Assembly: GCA_021432605.1 (NCBI GenBank)
Contig: MU271149.1
Location: forward strand, 1,364,001 to 1,428,000
Direction of reading: 5' to 3'
Source: Coniochaeta sp. PMI_546
Lineage: Eukaryota > Ascomycota > Sordariomycetes > Coniochaetales > Coniochaetaceae
DNA: 64,000 nucleotides
In this document: positions 26,598 to 37,243 of the stretch, in pieces
Layout: each line of letters begins with the position of its first letter
How positions within the stretch are numbered: the stretch's first letter is position 1
Made by a program: the position numbers and the translations under genes
The notes under the pieces: model-generated
The model's database searches: none
Seen by the model: only the letters and a program-made list of their open reading frames with translations
What the model was told of the DNA's origin: nothing

Positions 26598-27522
26598 TCA
26601 TCCACTCTCCTCCTTCCCCGGCTCGACGTCATACGAGACCTTGCTCTTCCCCTTTGCCCTACTGATCTTCCGAATCACCACCTTCCCTACATTCCCAGTG
26701 GTGGGCAAATGCGTGCCACCGCACGGATAAGCGCCCAGGCCCTCCACCTCCACGACGCGAAACAAGTCCTCCCCCTCGGGCAGGTCGGCCACTCCGTCGA
26801 GCCCAGACATGCACCTCTCCTTGACGGTCTGCGCGTCCCACCACCGCACGTGCACGGGCACGTCGGAGGCGACCAGCTCGTCCACCTTGGCCTGGATGGC
26901 ATCCTTGTGCTCGCCCGCTATCGAGCCGCCGAACTCGACCCACGCGCTGCCGGGGGCGTGGTTCGCTTTCAGCTCTGTCACGGCGCCGATCACGCCCTCC
27001 AGCTTGCGGACGGCGATGCTGGCCAGATGGCCTGCCGTGTGCAGGCGGGAGTGGTAATTCCTGGTCGCGTTGTCGATCTTGAGGATGACGGACTGGGATT
27101 CCTGGAAGAGTGGTGCAGCGGTCTCGGACGTTGCTGAGCACGTGCCTGCGCGGCAGCCGGCGTGGAGGATGCGACCGTTAGGAAGCTTGCGGACTAGGTT
27201 CACGTCTAGTTGGAGGTCGGGGTTGTCCTCTGCTGTAATGGTGCCGCGGTCAGAGGGCTGGCCGCCCCCTTGGGGGTGGAATATGGTCTCCTTGGTCGCG
27301 ACGGCTCCGTCGCTGGTGTCTAGCACGGTTTTGAAGAGACTGCGCTCTGCTTCCCCTAGAGTAGTCAGGGGATGCCAGGAGACGACGCTCGTTACCAGCT
27401 CGCGCAATGCGGCGTCGTGCTGGTACCGAGCTACTGTGCGCGCTGTAGATGCCTGGGTAGCGATGTCAGCAGATGCTCCAGAGTGTATGCCCTTCGCGCT
27501 CGGAGGATGATAAAGGTACCAT
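26598..27522 (-). CDS. AlaX-type alanyl-tRNA editing protein (trans-editing hydrolase)
   Basis: The proposed coding exons are 27522-27520 (the ATG alone) and 27452-26598, giving 285 residues. The long frame has no in-frame ATG before the conserved core. A 67-nt intron (27453-27519, GTACCT..CCCAG, with a CTGAC branch point) puts an ATG exactly in phase, so the protein begins MASTARTVARYQHDAALREL. The fold is that of the second additional domain of AlaRS/ThrRS. It has a GGGQPSD.G substrate loop, the metal-binding HSRLHTAGH motif, and the second metal motif CGGTH near residue 250. All zinc ligands are present. Such free-standing proteins hydrolyse Ser-tRNA(Ala) or Gly-tRNA(Ala) in the cytosol. 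The gene is convergent with the mannosidase gene. Confidence 0.85.
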
Positions 27523-28115
27523 TCTTTTCCAGATATTCACCAGAGATTGTCTGTTCTACACAGCTCTAAGGATGCTACCGCGTCGTTTTTAATATCTTTT
27601 TGTTTTATTTTTTCTCTCCTATTGTATTTCGTTTCGCGCGCCTTCACGCTAACATTTCGGATTTAAGCGTCATTGCCACGGGCGGATTTGCCCCATCCCC
27701 ATGTCAATGTGAAGGGCGCATTTCCAGTGATGGAACTCTAGAGAATTTACTATTCAGCCTGGATTTGGCGAGGTCTGAAATCGCGAATCATCATGTTCGA
27801 GGGTAGAAAAGGTCCCTGCAAGGATTTATGTGGTTCCTGCCTTACATTTCATGAAGCCAGTGGGTTCGGGAGAATAACTGTCTGGTCTAATCTCATTGTC
27901 CCTTCTACTGCACACCAGTGTAAGCAACACGTTCAGTGATGCTTTCATCATGTAGAAGGACATCGATCATTAGATGCCTTGGGTTCTGTGCTTCCTCCGC
28001 CTTGCTCCAGCATCGCAAGACAACCAGTTAACAAGCGTACTAACTCCTGACAGAATCGGCGATCTTCCCAATATGATAGTAAGCCGGGCACCAGAAATCC
28101 CTGGTCGGTGTCTGA
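27523..28115. other. intergenic region
   Basis: This is the promoter side of the AlaX gene and the 3' side of the degenerate gene. T-rich runs near 27587-27620 could belong to the AlaX promoter. No gene seen. Confidence 0.4.
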
Positions 28116-29867
28116 CTAGTAGTTGTCCATGTCCCTCCTCTTGAACATTCGATAGCTCATATTCGTCCGGATTTGCTGTTCAGGATGGGACAACCATTCC
28201 AAGAGTGACAAAATTTGCTGCGTTCCGCCGACGTCAGGCAACAGTGTAGCTGAGGCAGGTAACTTGCGCCAATACACTCCATCCAGCATGCGTCTGAAAT
28301 GTGCGACCCAGTTACTCCGTGATGTTGGAGCGATACAGGCGGTATAGTGCTCGCCCTTCCCTAGAAGAGCTTGCTCTACCAAGAGTCGCAGTGTTTTGAA
28401 GTTCGGTAGGATTCTATCCGAGTCGTCTGCCTCGATGGTGAAGCCGTAGTTCCGTTTCGGTCGAAGTACGAGCATGAGATGCTAGATTCTCTCGAGCCTG
28501 GCGTCAATAAGGGTCTGCTTCAGGAGGTCTGATTTTCGCGAAAAGATCAATACAGAAGACATCCTCGCAGTTAATCCCGCCCAGTGCCTCCTCGAACGAG
28601 TCGAGATGTCAGAAGAAGGTTCTGCTGGTCCTTGGAACTAGCTTCGCTATCCCTGTTCGCGATTGCTTATATATCTGCGGACGCGTTGTGGCTTCCATTT
28701 ATGTCTTCAAACTGCTCTTCGTCTTGGTTCTCGTTGTCCTCACCTCCAGAAACCTCGCTGTCATCTTCAAGCCCATCTTCTGAGTCTGACTGGAAGTCCA
28801 CTTCGAGTCCGAGGCCCATACATCCTGGGGAAAGAAATTGTACCAGCAGGAACGAACGAGAAAAGCCGGCCTTTCTAGGATGTCGAACACGGTTGTTGTA
28901 GGGAGGCTAAGACGGTAGATCTGTATCTTCCTCGGCTTCTAGCATTTCCGAGTCCGCTGTACATCTGTAATACGCTGGGAAGCACATTAGTATACTGCCC
29001 TTTGCGTAGTCTTCCACGCCTCGACGCGGTGAGAAACCTGCTCAGATATTACCTTGCAGTAGCAATCTTCCCAGTAGTGATGACCCATTACCCGCTGCAG
29101 GGACGTTCGCAGGGACTCCGAAGCAATACCCGGCCTCGTCGTGGTCCTCAACATCACCCGTACACCTCTCAGGCCTGCAAGCCGGGGTTTCCCCCCTCTT
29201 GCTTGTGGCACTTCTGCCCTCGGCCTTGCGAATTGGAGAATTCAGCTTGTGTCGATATGGAAAATATACCGTGTTGAGCCCCCTGAATCTGTTAGCCACG
29301 TGGATAACGGCATGTGAGGGTCATGGGCAGCTAAGATCATCAGAAGAGTGAGACTTTGAAGAGATGGTACGCAGGAGTGTCGGTGGTACCTGTCTTCAAC
29401 ACAGTTGTCGCAAACACACTTCAGCCTTTCGATGAGGCGCAACTTACTGTGAAAAGTCAAGTTGTCTAATGCAAATCTGCCTGTGTTCGTGGTATGGGTG
29501 GGGTGGGTAGTCGGACCCAGTAGCCTAGGCTGCCAGGATGAGTTGTTGGGTTCTCATCGATGATTGCATTATTCTTGCAAAGACATCTGCAATATCTGCT
29601 TGTTAACGGGACGAGGTTGCGCTCAAGTAGCAGTGTGGATTCTCTATGTAGAGTAGCGAATTGCCGATATCTTGGTCGGACCCTCCATAGCGAGATACGC
29701 GATATCGACCTGTCCCAAACCCAACGTCTATATGCTGCCACCCTCTCCAGGCCCTGTAAACCATCCCAAGTCCTTTTGATATCCGTAACGCCTTGAAGTG
29801 CAAAGATTATGGCCGTAGCTCCACCAGTTGAATTAGTGTGGAGCGGAAACAAGCTGCTCCACGACAT
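28116..29867 (-). pseudogene. degenerate F-box-like fungal gene
   Basis: Protein-like pieces occur in order on this strand but do not join cleanly. An ATG at 29867 opens a 133-residue frame with a plausible conserved block (ATAIIFALQGVTDIKRTW, then AAYRRWVWDRS and SLWRVRPRYRQF). Further pieces lie near 29440 (RLIERLKCVCDNCVEDR) and 29290-29042, with credible introns between them. An acidic stretch lies near 28830-28690. The last part, NYGFTIEADDSDRILPNFKTL, is open at 28475-28116. Just upstream of that piece, matching frames shift from CEDVFCIDLFAKI to LLKQTLIDARLERI, and a TAG then separates LERI from HLMLVLRP. I read these as a frameshift plus a nonsense mutation. A heavily spliced live gene is the alternative. 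The relation to F-box-like proteins is a weak inference from general appearance. Confidence 0.45.
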
Positions 29868-30081
29868 GGCCGTTGGGCGTCATCCCAAAGCAACAGCAAG
29901 AAACCAGAAAACTCAATCCTGCTCAGACTGAACCGATTGTGGATCATAGGCCGATATTCCCGTATCAACCACATGATCGATCGACCCGAAAGTCTAGATT
30001 AGGCGTGTTCATCATACCTGCCTTCATTGGACGTTTGCAAAGGTTGTAAGAATAATGACGAGATAATATGCAGCGGAATGT

Positions 30082-30952
30082 TCAATCATCGGTCTCGAGG
30101 AGGGTGACGGTAGGCACTCCGTCAAGCTTGTCGCGGCCCTTGAGGAATGGAATCTCAAGCATGAAGAGATAACCCATGAGGTCGCCTCCGAGCTGCTTCA
30201 CGAGCGAACCAGCAGCAGCAGCGGATCCACCTAAGTCATGTATGTTAGCTTTGTATTCCTCGAGATATTAAAGTTCAGACTGTTTGAGCTCAGAGAGAGA
30301 GAGGTCTCGGGAAAATACAACAATGCGATAAAATAAAAATCCATAGTACGGAAGCGATAACGGAGATAACAGATTTTGTCCCGCAGTTCGATGTCTTACC
30401 TGTAGCGATGATATCGTCCACAACCAAGACCTTCTGGCCGGACTTGATGGCACCCTCTTGCATCTGGAAGAAATCCTGACCATACTCCTTCTCGTACGTG
30501 GCAGTCACACAAGGTCCGGGGAGCTTGCCCTGCTTGCGCACAGGGACAAAGCTTGCGCCGAGCTGCAGGGCAAGCTGGGGCCCGAAGAGGAAGCCACGAG
30601 CGTCCAGGCCTACTACGACATCGGGCTTGACGCCGAACTCAAGAACTTGAAGCTCGAGAGCGCGGAGAAGGGCCTTGTGGGTGGCGGGATCTTGAAAGAT
30701 GGGCAGGATGTCGATGAAGTTGATGCCGGGGATTGGGAAGTCGGGAAAGCGACGAAGGGCGGCAAGCAGGTTTATCTTTGTACTGGCGAGTTCGGAGGCA
30801 CTGGCGGTGGAGGAGGCGGGCTGTCGTCCCGAGGCATCTTGTGTGCTAGCCTTGCTGCTGGCCAGGATAGCGGCTTCGGATGTGGTGAGGGCAGCTGGCT
30901 GTTCGGAGCTGGTCGAGACCTGCGGCGTGGACTGGCTGGAGGTTGAGGTCAT
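30082..30952 (-). CDS. apt1: adenine phosphoribosyltransferase with N-terminal Ser/Thr/Ala extension
   Basis: The exons are 30952-30400 and 30230-30082, with a 169-nt intron (GTAAG..TTAG). The product is 233 residues. The enzyme makes AMP from adenine and PRPP in purine salvage. The core starts near residue 60 (LAALRRFPDFPIPGINFIDILPIF) and carries the GLDARGFLFGP segment. The PRPP-binding loop VLVVDDIIATGGSAAAAG is split by the intron inside the GG pair and is restored by splicing. The usual length is about 180-200 residues. The extra N-terminal 60 residues are Ser/Thr/Ala/Gln-rich, contain no second Met, and look disordered. The last exon ends with the usual hydrophobic strand and LLE. The call is firm; the role of the extension is unknown. 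Confidence 0.95.
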
Positions 30953-33900
30953 GTTGGGGAGGGAAGAGGGGAGGGAGGAGAGGAGAGGGAGAAAAGGCTC
31001 TCTCGTAATCTAAGATAGTAAAGTAGAGAAGGTTGGTGCCACAGGCAAGGCACTTGCTTTGTTTGGAGAGGGGTGTGAGCACGAAAGGCTTGGGTGTACG
31101 TTGTGAAGGGAGAAAACAACGTCGAGAAGGCAGGAGTGTTCGGATACGGTGCGCAACTTTGGATGAGAAAAAAAAAAGCAATCGGTGCAATCGGCCCCTT
31201 GTCAGGATAAGAGTCAGAAGCTAAGACGGTTGGGAGTGGGGTCCCGTCAAATTCACGGTTCAGGTTTTCTCTCTCGGGCCACACCGATCCTCTACACTAC
31301 ACGTAAATGGAGATTCGGGAGCAAGATGGTGTGGTGTCGAGGGGTCTTGTCACCATCGTTCACGCGCTCTGGGGCTTACTTTTCCAAGGCTGATACCGCC
31401 ATTCCGCCATTACTGGCGACGCAGAGATAACACGGAGGGACTAGCTTACCTGTACTACCTTACTTCAGCTTATCTGCACACTCCCCCCAACCCAGTCCTG
31501 CTGGAGGTTGCTAGCCGCACTCCTGCCTGAAATCGCATTTTCCCTCCTGAAGTAGGAAACGCATAATCCAGGCTCACCGCTATCGCTTGCGGAGAACACA
31601 GTGCGCTGAGGGCTTTCTTCGACGTTTCGTCGTCCTCGCTTCTGTCACTTCCGAGACATGTCAAGAAGCGTGGTCTCATGCATAAGAGTGGTCCAGATCG
31701 ATCCTGGACCGGGCTTGTCATTGTCACCCGGATAGCATGGCGGTGTAATAGCAAATGGTAAACCGTCGACGAGGCAGGTGGACTGGTGGGATAAAGATGA
31801 AAACCCATTACCCCACCATGCCACTCTCCCGAATAGTGCAAGCTAAGCCTGCACCCACTTTAAACAGGTTGCGATAGCGGGGCATTTCTTCAGACGCGCT
31901 CAGTACACTACAGATACAACAACACAGTTATCTTGGCACGCTCCTGACTCGAGGCGTTTTGGACACGGGGCGATTTACGATTTGAAAGACGCTGGAGTTG
32001 ACAAACATGCAATCCCAGAGTGATAGCTACTCAAGGCTCTGATGTCATATACCTAGTCTTAATATTCACAATCAGGCCCAGTATGGGCTGAAGTCCGATC
32101 CTGCTGCTGCATGCATCATGTAAATGTACTGTATATGTACATGTAGATGTAGCTGCAGCTGCACACTGCTGCAGCCCCTTCCCAAAAGCATTGTGTTCCG
32201 TAAGGCTTCCAGAAAACACCGACCAAGTTGCGATTGGCGTGAGCTCTTGCCTTGCTTTACCAGAGCTGGGCAATCTTTCCGCGGTGCAAGGGAACAGGGG
32301 CCTATCTTTTCGCCAGCCTCCTTCCCCGGATTTGCAAGGAAGATGGCGTTCTGAGGGCTCTGTCAGGCGTCAGTCTAGTAGGCGTCAAGCTAGTACGTAG
32401 GTGTACCTTGGTGCTCACAGCTAATGTACGTTGGGCATCTATCTGACCTTTGAAGTCTCGTCCGAGACCCTCCGCCCTAAGAATACCTAAGGCACAGAGC
32501 GTTGAAGCAATCGCTCGGCAGAAACACACCATATGTCACCTTCCTCTTCCTGAAGACGTAAGCCCACAGCACTTTATCAAGACGTCAACAAAACCTGCGG
32601 CCCCAATTAACAGTCGGCCAATTCAGGCGGCCCATCAGACCACAACCTTGGACTTGAAGGCCCCAAACCCCCACCGCAACACAGGCACGGTTCGACTTCG
32701 CACATGTCCAATTACGAATGCTGGGTGGTCTGTCTAACCAGATGGCGTCACGCCGATGCCTGCTCAGTCGACACTTTGCGGTGCTTCCGACACCCGGCTA
32801 TCCAGACGTAATGGTTATTGCCTCGAACGTTCACACGGCTCCTCCTTTTCTTCTTGTTTCAGTGCCCCAACAGAAACGAGTGCTGCCCTCTACGAGACGA
32901 ACGAGTCGGAATGCATCAATTCACTCGCCTCGGAGCAATATAGAGGGTCTTGGTGTTTCGGTTAGACCAACAGAGTGCAAGCACTGTCCGCTTGGCGAAG
33001 TACAGCCATCCAAGCCCTGGTGAACACCATTTCACACCGTCAATAGGCATGTCAGCAAATATCTCAGGCCCAGGTCGAATCATATCAACTCGTGGTACAG
33101 ACACACGCCTACAACCCCCACGCACGGCTGCTTAACACAGGTAATTGCATTTAACGGCACACCAGTGGCGTAATCATTTATCCCAACATCTGGACCTTAC
33201 CACAGCCAAGCAGGCGTACTTCTTTGCCGAGGCCGGTGTTCCTGTCTTCGACCTGTATTACACAACATGTGTACGAAGCAGACGAGCTGCCTTGTACTGA
33301 TCCAGTGAGAGACTAATAATCGTCCCAAAAACTTGAGCAAACTATGCGTACTGCAAGGTCGATTTACCTTCACAGCTGCACGAAATCGTATCTCAGTTAA
33401 GGCTCGTACCGGAGATGCCCAAAGACCAGCTCTGACTTAGATTGACTCTTCGCCATCAGACGAAGAGAGGCAATGTGCTCTGCCGGGCCGTACTTCCAGC
33501 ACGCACCGAGCTGGATACCTTGAGATAACGCTGCCTGATTTGGGACTCGGGCAAGCCGTCATGATTTTGACAAGCCGCTTCGCTGCTGAGCACATCTGCT
33601 TGCGCAGATGTTGCACCCTGACAACACCACCAGGCCCGTCAGCCAGCGACTGAAAGATGAGAAGCCGCGTAAGTCACCTCTGAATTCGCGCAGTATAGGG
33701 TAACCGTTTCGCGATTCGCACCTACATTGGCAGCGGATATTCCCCAGCAAATAGCTTATGCTCCATACGCTTCGCTTTGCTTGAGAACATCCGCCGAGAA
33801 CAACATTGGATCGCCATGCTGGAAATTTTAATCCTCCTTTGTTAGGCCCCTGGGACTTAGGCTACAGCGCAAATGCACATCAATCATAGCTAAAGGTGTA

Positions 33901-35433
33901 AGTTGATCACCTATCGACTCGCCCTGTCCAACGACTGCATGCCGCATCTTGCAGCAGCCCATCTTGGCCCCCCTCTTCACATGAAAGGCAGTAAGCCATA
34001 CTGCAGCGTCCAGATACAAGATCTGCTGCATTAGCGTAGCATATCTTCCATGTATCTCTCCGAGATTCACGGCCTGCATACTATGCGCAGTATGTCTATC
34101 TGATATCAGCGCCGCAATCTAGATCGATGTTGTCGGCAGGATCTCCGGTTGCCTCCGGCCCGCCGACGGAGAGAAACGTTGACTTCTTTCACTATCTAGT
34201 CTACGGAAATTGAAACGTGAATGTTCTTGCGTGGGAGACAACTTGTCATTACATGTGCCTATCTATTACAGGTTGGCATTTGACTTCATCAACACAGAGG
34301 TGTGTGCCTACATAGCCCGAATCAACGAACTACCCGCACATTTGTGTTTAGACCTAGTCGACACTGGTCAACAGCGCTAGGAAGAATCGATTCAGTAGAC
34401 GTAATAACGTCGTCGGGTCTAAGACATATCCTTCTGTGCGCTACAACAAGTGTCCTACGAAGACACGCCGTGGAGCTACAGGACTCTCAGATGGTCCGCC
34501 CAGAGATCGAACAGTCAGGGGTCGGAGACTATAGAAGCACACACGGAGGTAGAGAATCAATGCGACAGTCTCAAATCAGGGCTATAGGATATTCTACGTG
34601 GATGTTGAATCGAGGATGTCGACCGCAACCAAGTCTTCTCGAGCCTTCTTTCGGATCGGCAGCAATCTCATAACCGGGACATCCTGCAACGCCGGATGGA
34701 AGTTATGTCCCAAGAATGGCTGACTCCAGTTCAGGTCTCGTGTATGCTTGGATTTCTATGAGTTGCAGTACTGATGAAGATACTCACCAGTGACTCCCAC
34801 TGGCCAAGGCCATCTTGCCCAATTTTGGAGTCAATTTCTCATGACAAGGCGTCTTAGTCAACAGAAGATTTGGAATGTGACTGGGCTAACCTGGAGCTGC
34901 TTCTAAGGAACTCTGCCCAAACCCATCCTCAATCCAGATATACACATCTACCACAATGGATAACTGCGCAATATCTTGAGCGGGCCCTGATAAAAGCTTG
35001 TCGTCGACAACGGCAAAGGAAGACGATTCGAGACCCTCTGGCCTAGTGTTGTCCGCAAACTTCGAAGCCTTTTTGGACTATGCTCTTGTCATTGCCGAGA
35101 CGATCAGTTCGATATTCGAGGACAATGCGCGAGGACAAGGAACTCACCCACAATGACCTTGTACGATCTGTCAGTTGCCAGTTCCTATCAAGGGCATGCT
35201 TTCACCACTGTCCGGCTTATTGATGTCTGTTCAGGCGCATGATGCGTCTATAGCATCCACTGAACCATTAAAGCTCCTTGCCTGTCCCATAAGATGCCCG
35301 CAGATGATCTTCATACGTCTAATCTCAGCTTTTCTTACCGAACAACAGTCTTACCTTCATCCTATCAACATCCATCGTGACAACCACTATCTACACCACT
35401 TGAGGTGCACCCTGATATTAGTTTCCACCAGCC
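30953..35433. other. 4.5-kb gene-poor interval
   Basis: The first few hundred bases are the APRT leader and promoter, which is very pyrimidine-rich on the minus strand (30955-31010). The rest has only short frames without motifs. A small simple repeat of alternating TGTA/CTGCAG character lies near 32120-32175. I cannot support a gene here. Confidence 0.4.
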
Positions 35434-36178
35434 ATGCCATCCGGATCGTACACTAGTTGTGATGACTATCTGGCAGACGGCGGTAGGTATATCCAGATGG
35501 CAACCACCACCGCTAACCCATTCGAGTGTCAGGTGGACGAATTCGATAACGAACCACACCCAGACAACAACAGGGGAATTCCACCTCGGAATTACACCAG
35601 CGGCGGTGTAGATCCCTTCAGATACTAGGTTGGCCATTTCGACGACGAGGCGCAATTAGCTGATAGAAGGGTAGACCGAACTCGAGCAACCGCTAGCAAT
35701 CGGGTTGACCCCTTTCAATATGAAGTTGAGGAGTTCCCAAGTGGGAGTACACCTGCCCGTCGGATACCCACGAATTCCAGCTTCAACGATCCATTCCGAT
35801 ATCAGGTGAGCGACTTCTCCGCGCAACGATGCTGCCTCCCCTGCGCAAGCGCGCAGGAGCCGGGATGATCCCCTGTTATATCAGGACCACAGATTCCTAT
35901 CCCCAATGTCCCCTTGGACCCCCAGGGACCGTGGACGGGTCTTCCCGCCACGGGAACTGCCCGCAGATGAGGAGCAAGCGATGCTTCGCGACCTTGACGA
36001 CCCTCCGCCCGCTATCGCGGGATGGAACAACAACTCTCGCCCTCATTATCAGCAACCCAAAGTTGACGACGAAGGATGGCAGGTTCCGCCCCGGAAGCGC
36101 AACGAGTGGGATGTCGATCCGTTCCCTGCTTATCGTCCGGTTAGGGATGGCGAGGCACCGCCTCCGTACGAGCCCTGA
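35434..36178 (+). CDS. small repeat protein with DPF-x-Y motifs and a C-terminal PPPY (intact if spliced, otherwise a pseudogene)
   Basis: Read without splicing, the frame from the ATG at 35434 hits a TAG at 35626 and later a frameshift. Two candidate introns remove both: 35533-35628 (96 nt, CAG/GTGGAC..CTAG) and 35806-35884 (79 nt, CAG/GTGAGC..TCAG). The spliced product would be 189 residues. The unspliced sequence shows a recurring unit of about 25-32 residues: NPFECQVDEF, DPFRY-stop-VGHF, DPFQYEVEEF, DPFRYQVSDF. Both candidate introns begin at the same codon of this unit. The C-terminal half is acidic and Pro-rich (PPPAIAGWNNN, EWDVDPFPAY) and ends in PPPYEP, a PPxY motif of the kind bound by WW domains. 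I do not recognise the family. Either the gene is live and has lost repeats to splicing, or it is decaying. Confidence 0.4.
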
Positions 36179-37243
36179 CTAACATTGACAAAGGTCTTTT
36201 CTCTGTACAGGCCTGCGATACGGTGAGCGAAACCAGGGGTAAGGTAAGTGTACGACAAGAGAAGGTAAGGAAGTAAAATGGCATGGAACATAGCTCCACA
36301 AACAAGCATAGATCAGTAATCAAGGTACACAGGTAAGACAACCAGGCATAGACGGTAGTTTGATGTCGGAGTATAGAGTTAATAGACGGGCTTCCCTATG
36401 CAACCATGTCCGCCACGTATTCCCCTTCTTGTTGTATTGGCAAGAATGTTGACTTTGACCAAGGTGCCAATAGAATCCTCCCTTCCTAACTACAGTTCAA
36501 CTTGGTGTTACCACCCTGGTGGCGATACACTCACCATGTCACGAAGCTCAGTAGCTCGTCAAACACGATGATAGTTTCTCCGTGATGCCTGGCATATTGG
36601 AAATCGCCCGTACACTCAGGGCAAAAGTCAGTATCCTTAGGGGATCAGACACAACCTCAAGTCCAGGGGCAAAGCAAGAGTGGGGTTGGCCCTAAAGCTC
36701 TAGTGCGATCGAGACATTAGATCAGCGGCTCGTCCCTGAACTAGCCCCGCACAACCCATGGTCCCTGACATGCTACGCCATTCGGAGTTCCTGGATTCAA
36801 GCTCTCAGAACACACGTCTGACAAAGAGGGCGTCGAATCGCAATAATATCGGACACAAAGGAAAAAATGGAGCCAGAACCCCTACCTGATGATGTCAATT
36901 GGCGGTGGGTTAGAAATGTAAGAAGAATTGATACAGGTGGCTCTCTACTTTTCTCCAATTCAAGGTAACTGCCTGCCTCCTGACGTCAAGGTTGACCAAC
37001 ATCCCGCCTTCGGCAGTTATCGTTGTCGTGTTTGGCTCTTAGTTCATGGTTATCAGAGAGGGACCTCATGTCCAGCAACTATGGTTTGGAACCTTCGAAA
37101 CTGTGTTTGATCCTGAAGTCCTGGGAGGACGATAGATGCTTCAGCGTGTGCAAGCAGTGACGACATTTGCCCCTTGAATGACAGAGTCCTCGTCTCTGAG
37201 TTTCGCCTACGATCAAGGATAGCCGAAGCATCGCGTCCGCAAC
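36179..37243. other. intergenic region
   Basis: This 1-kb region lies between the repeat protein and the Gde1-like gene. No gene seen; it probably holds the Gde1-like promoter. Confidence 0.4.
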
